64,000 nucleotides of DNA, taken from Actinernus sp. WN-2022 (taxonomy: Eukaryota; Cnidaria; Anthozoa; Actiniaria; Actinernidae). The position numbers were made by a program, and so were the translations under genes. The stretch covers positions 79,941,537-80,005,536 of the forward strand of contig JAOWCC010001589.1 of NCBI GenBank assembly GCA_030867875.1. The letters run 5' to 3'. The notes beneath the pieces are model-generated. The model did no database searches. It was not told the origin of the DNA and saw only the letters and a list, made by a program, of their open reading frames with translations. Positions within the stretch are counted from its first letter, which is position 1, and every line of letters starts with the position of its first letter. This document shows positions 1 through 11,700 of the stretch, one piece after another.

Positions 1-206
1 TCTCCACAACTGTTGTTAGGCCGCTAAACATTGAATAGCAATGGACTTAATATACACTTGAGGGACGCCGAGGGCAATTCGGTGGGTCTCCGATATCTTC
101 CTTTATCCACACTTTGTCGTCTGGCAGTAAGATAAGACTTAAACCATCTCAGCTGATTGACAGCTGATCGACAGACTCGTGACCTCAAGCGTATTGAATA
201 GAACAA
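1..206 (-). pseudogene. LINE reverse transcriptase fragment
   Basis: The minus-strand translation contains WFKSYLTARRQSV followed by ILSPLLFNV. This resembles the stretch of non-LTR reverse transcriptases just before and including the PQGS-x-LGPLLF motif. The usual GVPQGS is degraded and a stop follows at once, so this is a decayed piece of a CR1/jockey-like LINE cut by the window edge. Family placement is by eye only. Confidence 0.4.
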
Positions 207-2182
207 GAGCCCATCTGGGCTTTCACTCGGGCCACATGAGATTGAAGATGAAATACACTTTAATTTGAAATCCTCTTAGTCATAACCAAAGGGAAGAAGT
301 ATTAGCTGAATTTAGCAGTCTTTAGGAGTGGCCGGTAGCGCGGTGACTTTCATTCTCTGCTCCCCTAGTATATATGTAATTTAATATTTTTGTTTTTCTC
401 GTATGTTGACCTTTTAATTTAAACACTACTTATTCGTTTAACACACTGCATTTGAGCAGGCATATATTCATTGTTTTGAACCCGAGAATTAACCGTACTA
501 CCGTAATTCATGGTCCCTTTCTTTAGTAGTGGGTTGTCGGTCAGGTGATTGCAAACTCTCGTCAATGTATTCTGATGAATAGGGATCGGGTTGTCATGTA
601 AGAAAGATGGCTCTTGAACAAACTGATAAGCTTCAGTAGGTTGGGTAGTCTCGGAACACTGGAGACCTTGGTCTTTCATTGTCTTCTTGATATTTTTTTT
701 ACAGTTTGAAAGTCTGATCTCAGCTTTATTATATCCGCTTTCAACTCGCCATTTTCAACTTCTAGGTCAATAATATATTCGTGATGAGAGCATCTTGATT
801 TCGGTCTTGTATATATTATCTTGCTGCACTAATTTGTCTTCCAAATGACTGAGTTTGGTTTCTTGATTCGTGTTTTGATGTGACGAGAGTAAGAATTCAT
901 TACGCATATCAGTTAGGTCAGCCTCCATGTTACAAATCAAGGTCGTTAAAGCAGCGAGAGAGGCTTATTGCGGGCTAACAGAATCTTAAGAATTCCGTCT
1001 CTTCCGGTTTGAATTTGACTCATGTGTATGTTGCTTTTGGAGTTTCAAGGATATGTTGATCCAAAACTACAGGCTCTTGGGGTTTTTCATTGACTTAATT
1101 GTGAACTTGCAGGCTCTGTAATTTGTTTTGTTTTCTTAGTATAACATAAAGTGTTGAACATGTTCATTTTCTCAAGCATGTCGCGCGTGACCTCTGTTTC
1201 TTCATTCATTAAGTTCTCTACTTTCATCTGTAATCTGGGAAACTCAATCTTTGCCCATGCCTTGGCACATAACTATTCCTGTTGTTAAGTAGACGTGGAT
1301 GATTATAAGTAAAATCCTTCGACAGCTTGTACCGTTTCCGCTAGGTCAATATCCTCGCTGGAACGAAATAAATGATCCAACTTACGGTAAATTTAAATCT
1401 CTGACAGTTTTTAAGAGACTCCTAATATTGGTCTTGAAGTGCCTTCACCCAAAATAAGATGTTCTCCTCGGATGTTTTAAATGCAGCACAGCGAGCCGAT
1501 GGCTTATAGATTCCAATATCTATTTCTTCGAATTTTAGCTTTCCGGATCCTGGCTTCAGGTCGTCGTACGTGTCGTATATAAAATCACTGGCCATCTGGA
1601 TAAAAAACGCGGTCCTTCGGCTCCGACAATAGCGCCAGTTGAAATATCCTGAGCCTGTTGGAAGGCTTTCGCACGAGTGAAGTTAAATAAAACATTAAAC
1701 TGGCTTACATTTGAGAGATGAGACTCCAAGTTAGAGAGAAAGTACTTGCTCGCGGGTCCTCCGCCATCTTGCTTTACTGTATTAAATTATGTAAATAAAT
1801 TAACCTGGCGATTGTTGCGTGACCAGCACAGTGCAATCTGATTGGTGTGAATTTGACCTTTAACGCATGCGCAGAAAACTTGCTACACGGAATAAAAAAA
1901 AAAGTAAAAAAAAATAACGACTTGCATTTTAAGACTCGGTGCTGCCACAGGCAGCCCGAGTAATTAGGGGCGGAAGGTTTTTTTCTGAAGCTCAGTCTAC
2001 AAAAGGGCACCGCCTCTCTTCAGGTAGAGGTGAACTCCTGAGGTGAACTAAAAAATTCTCGCCGAAATGCGGCTAGCGCTTGAGGGCTCCAAGAGAGTGA
2101 AGAAACAAAAGATGGACAACATTAGACTTTAATGGCTGTTTATTTTCCATCAGTTATATATACTAGCGATAAAGTTTCAGCG
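207..2182. other. No recognisable gene; decayed repeat-like DNA
   Basis: No convincing gene is visible. Short minus-strand reading frames exist (419-679 and 1422-1595, the latter 57 codons from an ATG at 1595), but none matches a family I know or has a clear splice context. The area may be the decayed upstream part of the LINE fragment at 1-206, because the strand agrees. A small palindrome lies near 1940-1965, next to A-rich runs at 1895-1915. Confidence 0.3.
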
Positions 2183-2302
2183 TCGGGTGGAACTTCTCGA
2201 AACAAGCGACAGTATTGGCCCCCAACAATAGAAAACACCCTAACCTTTAGAAAGTGCAGTACAAAAACAATATTATGGGTGCAATCAGAATACAGGTCTC
2301 GA
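2183..2302 (+). repeat. Direct repeat, upstream copy (matches 42167-42296)
   Basis: This 120-bp stretch is closely similar to 42167-42296, which lies just after the stop codon of the host RING/TPR gene. Both begin with TCGGGTGGAACTTCTCGAAA and end with ACAGGTCTCGA. The downstream copy has about 10 extra bases in the middle. The copies have the same orientation and bracket the gene, so this may be the 3' end remnant of an upstream tandem paralogue, or simply two copies of a dispersed repeat. Confidence 0.6.
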
Positions 2303-2521
2303 GCCTTATATTTTCCTCATGTTGTGAGCCTGGGCTCCCTGTGGTCAAACAAGCTTGTCCATATCTCTGGTTCTGTTGAGCTTTGGAAACACCTTGAGTT
2401 CAGGATTTGAGTTGCCATTTCTTTATAAGCTTTTGAGAGCAGCGAGTTATTGTTAAGAGCAAGAAATCTTACCAAGAATTGTATCCTAAACGCGAAACCC
2501 ACTTGGGCTGCCTGTGGTTTC

Positions 2522-2725
2522 ATGAGATCGAGGCTGTCCTACGGCGTTCGCGTTCTTGACAACATGGACAACGCGGATTTGGAGAAGCTCTCTATATCCC
2601 CCGGCAAATTGACCCCCAAATTCCACCTAAACACTACTGAATATACAGTTACAGTCGGAAGTGACGTAAACCAACTTAAAGTCGACCCTCTGACCAGTGA
2701 TTGTGGTGCTACGTACATTATATCG
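2522..2725 (+). CDS. Host gene exon 1: first beta-sandwich, N-terminal part
   Basis: Encodes the N-terminus and the first part of the first cadherin-like beta-sandwich ([22 protein letters not shown]). It ends in phase 0 at TCG before GTAAGT. An in-frame ATG at 2564 is an alternative start; the frame is open upstream of 2522 without another clear ATG context. Confidence 0.65.
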
Positions 2726-5700
2726 GTAAGTATATTTTGCAAAGTAAATAGGGCCTGGTCAAAATTTGCGCCGTATTCAAATGAAAAACAATACCAAGTA
2801 TAAATTATTTGCAGGGAGGAGGTGGTGGAAAGTCCGTACCACTTGCAGAAGGAAAAGTTACCTCAATTAAGGTAGAAGTTTCAGCTGAAGATGGAAGCAC
2901 AATCAAGAATTATTTCGTCCATGCCACGCGCCTGTCTGCTAGCGATGCTTCTCTCGCTGATCTCCAATTCTCCAGCGGTGAACCTAGCCCACCGTTTGCA
3001 TCAACCGTCCTCAATTACAGTGTAGACGTCCCATACTCTTTATCCTCTCTTGAGATCACTCCTATTGCCGCTGATAAGAAAACTGCAATCAAAATAGATA
3101 ACAGTGATGCTTTGAAGGATCCTATTTCACTTAACTTTGGTGAGACAAAAGTAGAAGTTGAGGTCACTTCGCCAGATCACAGCTCAAGCAAAGTGTATAC
3201 TCTAATTATCTATAGGCAGCAAATGTTGAGACCAGTTCGGGTTGTGGATCAGCAGTCCGGAGCTGCGTTTGAGTGTCCCGTGTGTCTAGGGGTGTTATAT
3301 AGGCCCAAGTCTATTGCTGGCAGTGAAACAAAGCACCTTTTCTGCAAATCATGCATTGATGAGCTCACTCGCACCTCTAAGCAAGACCCACTGGATGACA
3401 CCCCATTAAGTGGGGAGTGGCGAGTTGATGAGCATGGGGTGGAGAAAGAGATATCGGCACTGGAGGTGGTGTGTGTGTTTTGTCACTGGGGATGTACTGA
3501 GAAGCTCAAGTTGTGTGACCTTGGTAGTCACACAATCCAGTGTGAGTTTAGACCTGTGACAATAGAAAAATCTGCTGAACTGGTACCAGCCAAATATTTA
3601 GAATCTAAAAGCAAGGTAAGTAATGTACATTTAATCCTATAAATGTTATATTTCAGCCAATCAGAACTCAGCATTTTTATGAAATACAGCTGGGTGGTAC
3701 GTAGAGGAAATCGCATGAACATGAGTGCTATATGTGATTTATTGGCACTGAAATATTATTCAGTGCCTATAAATCAAGTATAACATGAGCAGTTCATTCG
3801 ATAAAAAAAAAATTAGTACTGAGAAAACATTTGCTGAGAGCAAGCAACTGTGCACTCAATAACCTTTTTATGCACTTGTTATTGACTAGCTATTTTGTTG
3901 AGTTATATGCATATTATAAATACTAGTTAATATGCAATGCTTTCAAGTGGTATTAACCCAGAAATATCCTGAGTGACTTGATTTTTTCAGTACACACAAG
4001 CCTTTGAGTCATAGTGGGATTTTCACAACATACCACGAGAAAGCATTGTATAACATTACTATTTTATCCCATGCAAATATAACCTACTGAAAATTTGGAA
4101 TTTTCTCATCCATGGATACTTTACTAAGGAAAGTAAACAAGTTTTAAAATTGAACTAAACTGAGGATGTTGAATGAAAAAATATATGGCATGCACAATGA
4201 GTTTTCGGCAGGTAAACAAACTGGAAGCTGTAATGGACATCATCATGCATGATACATTATGGTGGAAATTAAGAGCTGTTCAATGATACAACTCGTTGGA
4301 CACGACTGAATACCGGTATCCAAAAAATTCCAGCCTTCTGATTTTTCATGGTATGTATTGGTCGAAAAATAGAGAATAATACATGGATGCATGATGGAGA
4401 TATGGAATTTATCTTCGAGTGTTCAACTCGATATCTCACAAGCAAGTGCAGTGAATGATATTGAGTTGAACACAAGAAGATAAATTCCATATCGATCTCC
4501 ATGTGCGCAAGTGTTATTCTGTTAATTTTTTATTCTAAACAATACTACATGATTGTATTACCATAGTTGTTCACTTATAAGCTGGCGCCAGCAGGGGTGT
4601 GGCTTATAGCCGAGCAATTTCCAGAAACTTTTCAAATTGTGCTCCAAAACTCGCAAAAACATGCATGGACCAGTTCCTCCATATTGGACCACTGGTCTGA
4701 TTAGTGGTCTACTCTTTCTTAATACCATATCGCTCACTCACTCAAAGACATTATAATGGCATGAAAAACTTGTGAATAGATGAAGCCAATTACATGTATC
4801 AAAATCTAGGAATTTGAATACGTAATTAGTCTAATTGAGATGCAGCCACCACTTGTGACTGTTGGCTTCAAAGAAAATTTCAAAGAAAGTTTTTTGGGTT
4901 AGGGTTTCAATAATTATTATTGATACATGTAAGTGCATTATTTAATGGAATAATGATGGCAATTTTACTCGGAATTATTATTATTTTGGAATACCACTCG
5001 CCTAAAGGCTTAATAATTATTGAGTAGTAGAGCCGGTAGTAAAATGATACCCGTTTTTCTTGCACAAGGACGTCAAAAAGCAAATTCAGAAATCTCCTTT
5101 TTGACGTCCTTGCACAACAAAAACGGGTATCAGTTTTACTACCGGCTCTACTACTGAGTAAAATGATACCACTTTTTCTTGCCCAGAGGCAAAATGATAC
5201 GACTTTTTTTCTTGCCCAACGAAGGCGGATTAAATACTATTTATCGTATTTTTACGATATCGGTTTCTACCGCTTTTTTCCAGATTGGAGCAGTTTTGTT
5301 GTACTATTTTTAAATCGTATTTTTTACATTTCAACACTCTATTAGAGAAATGATTATTATACTGTATATCAACACACAAGGTTGCAAAAGAAAATGGCAG
5401 CCCGACGACCTCGTAGCGAACCTTTACCAAGGAGTCTAGCTCGAGAGGCAGGTGCTATTCTCGATGAGAGAGATGGAATGCTCGAGGGAGTGGAGATAGG
5501 TCGCCGCACTATTCGATGGCGCTTCTTCCAAGGTGTGGCAGGAGATTTGACTCCTAGGATCATGGAAGGGTTAGTTGCAAAGGTAACCACCAGCTTCTAC
5601 CTGCGCTACAGCTACACCTATCGCATTCTCAATGTCAACGACGGGCGTGTGATGCTATTCTCCAAGACTGTCCCTGGCTCTCCATGGGTGAACATCCTAG

Positions 5701-8700
5701 GAGATGCAGAAGAGTGGATCAATAGCAAAGAGACAGCTCGTTTGAATCCCGACAACATCAATCGACCAAATACCCAATGGGCTTTTGTGCGTTGGATCTA
5801 CGTGGATGTCAAAGTCGTGATCGATCGGCAGCCTCTGTTGGGAACAGGCCCACTACCTCAATGGCTTCGCCAGAAAAAAGGAATGTTTGCCCTCGATCGA
5901 TATGGTGACAACCTATGTCTGTGGCGCTGCCTTGCCGTATACAAAGGAGCCCGTGCAGACAAGTGTAACACCTCAGCTCGAAGACTTGCCCAGGTCTTCT
6001 ATGGCTTGGTAGCACCCACGCAAGACGTTCCCAAGACTTCCTTAGACCAGCTGGAGGAAGTCGAGTTACACTTTGGAATCGGCATTCGGGTGTACGAACC
6101 TACGGAGGCTGGCGCTTGGCATCTGATGCGACATGCAGCTCACTACAAGCATACGATGACGATTGGGATATACGAAGGACATGCCTTCTATATCAAGGAC
6201 GTCAAAAAGCTAGGGCACATATACGTATGTAATGACTGTAAGCAACGGTTCACACAGTCTGGCAGCCTCCAACGCCACGCAGATCGTTGTAGTCGTGGCG
6301 AAACGAAGATTGTTTGCCCTGGAAAAGCAATCACAGTACCCCAGTCGGCATATGAAAAAGCATTCTGGCCAGAGAGCGATTCCAACAAAGCCAGCAAAGT
6401 CGCTCTACGCTGGTTGAAACGCGAAGCCGAAAGGATTGGGCAACACATTCATCACGCAGCTTGTGGACATGGTGGAGAGCATTGGATAGAAGGAGCGCCG
6501 GTCGACGGCTACGAACCTCTTTCGAAAACCATCTTCCAATTTCATGGATGCTATTTCCATGGCTGCCCGAAATGCTTCCCTAGGGAAACGAGGCTCTATC
6601 GCAAGACCTGCGAAAGAACCGAAAGTCTACGCAAGGCAGGTTATGTAGTAGTGGAGGCTTGGGGCTGCTCTACAAAGGAGACAAACGAACCGGTCCCCAC
6701 GCCAACGCAAACTGCCTACCCACACGCCATAGTGTACGATTTCGAAGCCTATCTCGATACAACGAAAGGAAGACAACCAACGGATCGATTGACCATCGAA
6801 AACGTTCATATCCCAATATCAGTATCAATTGCCGACACGTACGATCGAACGCCAACCCACATCTGTCGACGCGATCCAAAAGAGCTTGTAGCCGCCTTTA
6901 TCGAAGAACTCCAACGAAGAGCGAAAGCAATCCGAGAAGTCGTTGCAGAACAGTTCTGTCCCAAGACACCTGAATTCTCCTTCGACACCCTATCGAAGGC
7001 ACAACGGATGAGAATCGACGAATGGGTCAACCAAGTTCCCGTTCTAGGCTTCAACTCTGGCAGGTACGATCTCAACCTGATCAGAAACTATTTCGTAGAA
7101 TCTATTGCCGACACATGCAAGAAAGTCAGAGTAGCAAAGAAAGCCAACACCACTATGTTTCTCTTAACTCCCGATTTCCGTTTCCTCGATGTGATGAACT
7201 ACCTTGGACCTGGAACTTCCTACGAACGTTGGATCACTGCCTATGGATGTGAGTTGCAAAAGAGTTTCTTTCCATATGAGTGGTTCGACTCTCCAGACAA
7301 GTTGGATCACGTTGGATTGCCAGATTATCGAGAGTGGGGTTCGAAGTTGAAAGGTCAACACCTACTATCTAGGTCAGAGTTCGAAGACTGCAAGCGCACC
7401 TTTCTCGACAAGGGAATGGAGACCTTTGCAGACTGGCTACGATACTACAACGACCTAGACGTAGTTCCATTCCTAGAGGCACTCGAAAAGATGCGAGATT
7501 TCTATCACGAGAAGGGAGTAGACATGCTGAAAGATGCAGTGTCCATCCCAGGAGTCTCGCTACAGTTCCTGCTTCGAGGTAGTGTAGAAAGGGGAGCTGA
7601 GATGTGCGCTCCAAGTAAGGAAGCCTACCACATGCTGAAAGACGCTGTCGTGGGAGGTCCAAGCATAGTGTTCACCAGACGCCACGAAGCAGGAGTGACT
7701 AAGATTCGTAGTCATCAGGGTGGAACCAAGTTGTGTCGCAAGGTTCTTGGATACGATGCCAACGCCCTATATCTTTCTACCATGGAATTAGAAATGCCTT
7801 GTGGAAAAGAAGAGGTTGTGCACTACGACGAGCCAGGTCTAGAAGCCGAAGGATTTGTCGAATGTCTACTAAACTATGCGTGGTTTGGATATGCGGAGGT
7901 AGACATCGAGATACCAAAAGAATTGTGGAAGAAATTTGAGGAGATGCCCCCCTTCTTCTACAACAAGAAAATCCCCAAGGAAGCAATTCCTCCACAAATG
8001 TTGGCCTACCTTGAGAAGACGGGTAGAAAGCGCAGTGAGGAAACGAAGCTAGTTGGGAGTCTCTCGGGAAAGAAGTTGCTACTCTATGCTCCTCTTCTAC
8101 TTTGGTATCTAGACCATGGCGCAGTGATCACTGCTGTCTACCGCACGATAGACTACGAACCCAAAAAAGTATTCGAATGGTTTGTGGATCAAGTCACCGA
8201 AGCACGACGTACAGGAGATGTAGACAAAAGTAAAACCTTGCTAGCAGACGTGTTCAAGCTACTTGGAAATAGTGCCTATGGAAAGTTGATCGAAGATTTG
8301 GGGCGACAAACAAATGTCACCTACACCAAAGACGAGAAGGTCGTCGACAAAGCGATGCGAAGTGTTTGGTTCGAAGACCTGGAAGAGATTGGTCTGGCAT
8401 ACGAACTTGAAAGTAGAAAGAACCAGATCCGAATCAAACGCCCTTTCCAAGTAGGTATTGCCGTGTACCAGCTTGCCAAACTTCGCATGCTCGAGTTCTA
8501 CTATGACTTCCTCGACAAGTACATCGTTCGAGATGATTTCGAATACATCCAGATGGATACGGACAGTGCCTACATCGCAATTTCAGGAAACACCATCGAT
8601 GAAGTTGTACGACCAGAATTGTGCGAGGACTTTGCAGCCCACAGAAAAGAGTGGTTAGCTTGGGACAAGTGGAGCAGTCGTACACCAGGTCTCTTCAAGC

Positions 8701-11700
8701 TCGAATTCGAAGGACAGCGCGCCATTGCCCTATGTTCGAAAGCCTACTACGTCGATGTAGGTGGCAGCAAGAAGTATTCCACCAAAGGTATGTCTAGACG
8801 GCACAACGACGTTTCATGGGCTAGATTCGAAGCAGCGCTCCAGGGTAATATTGACGTGGCGAAAAACCGAGGCTTCCGGCTACTACCAGAAGGTATGGCA
8901 ACCTACGAACAGCAGAAACTTGGACTTTCGGCTTACTATGACAAAAGATACGTTCTGCCTGATGGAATCCATACCGAACCAATAGAGTACGCTGTCTAGC
9001 GCTTGGATACAAACAGAATTCCTTTCGGCGGTAGTTCCGTATCCCTAGGAACAACTTGTAGCTCTTCACGAACGAATCCACGTTTGGGTGCGTCCTTCTC
9101 CCCTTCTCGCTTCGCAAGGTAGTAAAGCACAGGCTGTCCCGAAGATACTACATTTCGCGAAATGGTGTATATCTGCAAACTCCACACAGGATCAGTAGCT
9201 CTACGTTTTTCACCCCCTTCCAATTCTCCTGGTGCGTAAAGATATCGAACTAGAACGTCGAATGGTAGGCGCTCTTCTCTCAAACCAACAGTGCGCGAAT
9301 ATGTAGGAGTCTTTAGATCTACTCGTTGCGCCACTACAGAATTTGAAGGCTCCTTTCCTGTATGTCGAGTCACCTCACTGTTCAGGGCTTTGATAACCAT
9401 TGGTAAACGAACTACCCATTCTCTACTACGCTCATCTGATCCTTCCGAAGTAAGTACCAGCTCTTGTGCATATTGATATCCAAACAATCTCTCAGCTAGT
9501 GTTCTATTCGCTCGTTCGACGAAGCCTTGCGCTCTATGATTACCAGCTTCACCTCGTTGAACTTTCGTACCACGTAGTTCTAATGTTTCAGACATACGTC
9601 CCATGAATTCTCTACCAGGATCTACTTGTAATGTTTTTGGCCATTCTAGTGGACTACGTTTATAGATTCGTTCGAATGCTGCAGACACTTCACCACTATC
9701 TTTCGATGCTAAAGGTTCAGCCTCTTTATATCTAGAAGCTACATCGATTACCACTAAAGCATACTTATATAGTTTCCTTCCACGGCTAGGTCTATCATGA
9801 GGTAGAAATATCAAATCAGCTTGATGAACTTCATTAGGTTTCGATACAGTCCAATGTGGTCGTGGAATATAGCGTGGTGGTGATAGATATATTTGCCACA
9901 TGGCTTGTTTCTCTAACCAACCCTTAGCTACATCTTCCGATACTTTTGCAGCCATTGATAACTTACTAATTGCAGCATAACCTTTCCAATAGCCCATAGG
10001 ACCATAGAAGGTATTCGCAAGTTTAGCATCCATTATATATCTATGTATTCTAACCTCCAACAAGAAGAGAAAAAAGAAAGAAAAAAAGGAATAAGAACTT
10101 ATCTAACCAACTAGTTCTTATTCTTTTTTTTTTTTAGTATCTCGTCGATCGTAAAAATTCTCGTTTTTTAAAAGGCATATCGACTAATAGCGTATCCAGC
10201 GACTAGAGATAAAGACTTTATCTAGCTGACAAGTTCTTATCCTTCTTTTTTTATTTTTTCTTATTTTATGTAGATTCGTTTAGTAATCTTATAGTAATAC
10301 TCTAGTAATACTCTAGTAATACTCTAGTAATCTAGTAAGTGATCTAGTAATTACGTTTAACGTATAAAAGCTCGTTTTTTTTAAAGCATAGCTATAACCA
10401 ATTCTTATAAGAATCGAGTGGCAACGTATCCAGTCGCGAATACACTACCACCTAAGGCCACCAATTCGGCAGTTTTCCTCGAATTAGATGGTCGATAATA
10501 ATCTGAGAGTTTAGGCTCTTCCAGTTTCATTTGTAGTATGTGATATATATGGAGTTTTCGCATTGCATCGATTCTATCTTTAAGTCCAACGTGTGCGTTA
10601 TTTTCTTTCCAGTGGTTCCAGGTGGCTTGTGCTTCTAGTCGTTTTTCTCGATTTTTCTCATAGGTTGCAATAGCGGCATTTGCCTTCTCCTGAGCTTTAT
10701 CATGTCTTACCATCTCTGCGGCAGCAGCATTAGGCCCGCTAGTTGCTTTTTCTATTTCGTGTGCGGCAATACTAGCGGCAGCACTAGTTATGGCGAAGAC
10801 AAATCCCATAAATATTATTGATGCCATGGCTTCGAAGGCGAGGTAGAGTCGCCCCTGTTACTCAACAGGCTTCAAATACCCTTTGTCCTTTAGGTATTTC
10901 CTGGCAGCCAGACTACCAGATAACACTGCTATCCACTTCACGAAGTTCAAAACGCTAGACGAAGGATCGTTAGTCAGAGGTTCTTTGATTGCTTTCTTTC
11001 CGATCCAACCGATACCTGCCGCAAGTCCAGTCAATATAGCAGCTTCCTGTATTGTGTTCATAAGTTCTTTAGCCATCTAATTGGAACAACGTTTACATCA
11101 CCGGCCAATGTTGGACGTTGCATATATGTCTACAGCGTGGCTTCAAATGCTATATCATGCCTTGAGTTTTTAGGTTACGACCTTTTGGGGTTTCTTTGGT
11201 AGCGGCAGCTGAGCTGTCTGTGGCGGCAGCAAAGCTGCCATTGGAGCTGTGGTTAACTCGTTGCGTTTGTTCGTATTGCTTATACTGATAGTACAAACCC
11301 ACAAATGCTATGCTTACCCCAATTACAGCAAGTGTGGTATTAGTTGATATCAAACTTGGCTTATCGGTATGACTGTCTACCTGCGCCTGCGTTGCCGCCT
11401 GCGTTGCCGCCTGCGTTGCCGCCACATTGGCGATATTTTCTTTCCTCCTTTGCGCTATGAGTTTGCCTGCAGCGACTCGTTTTGGATTTGGTGGGGGCTT
11501 TACTGGTTCTTTTGTGATGGGATCATTTCGATCTTCGGAATGGGTATCAATTTCCATCTTGTTAAGAGTAATTACTTAGTGGTTGAGGTAACTTCAATAC
11601 GTTAATTACATTTAAGATTCTTTTAAATTTGAATATACCTCAAGTACTTCATCAACTTCATTTTCGCTCGGCAATACTTGCTCCTCGGAGTCCTGTTCCG

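Larger units (their letters stand above)
3616..5022 (+). other. Intron 2, part left of the Polinton
   Basis: No coding features are seen. It contains a foldback (arms about 4396-4435 and 4455-4500, separated by a short loop). The sequence just before the Polinton ends in TTATTG, which also follows the other end of the element. Confidence 0.7.

Noticed and set aside
5382..5393. Upstream TTG as polymerase start; similar TTG/GTG starts for integrase (10063), capsid (14277) and membrane protein (14278)
   Set aside because: Eukaryotic genes start at ATG; the next in-frame ATG was used in each case.
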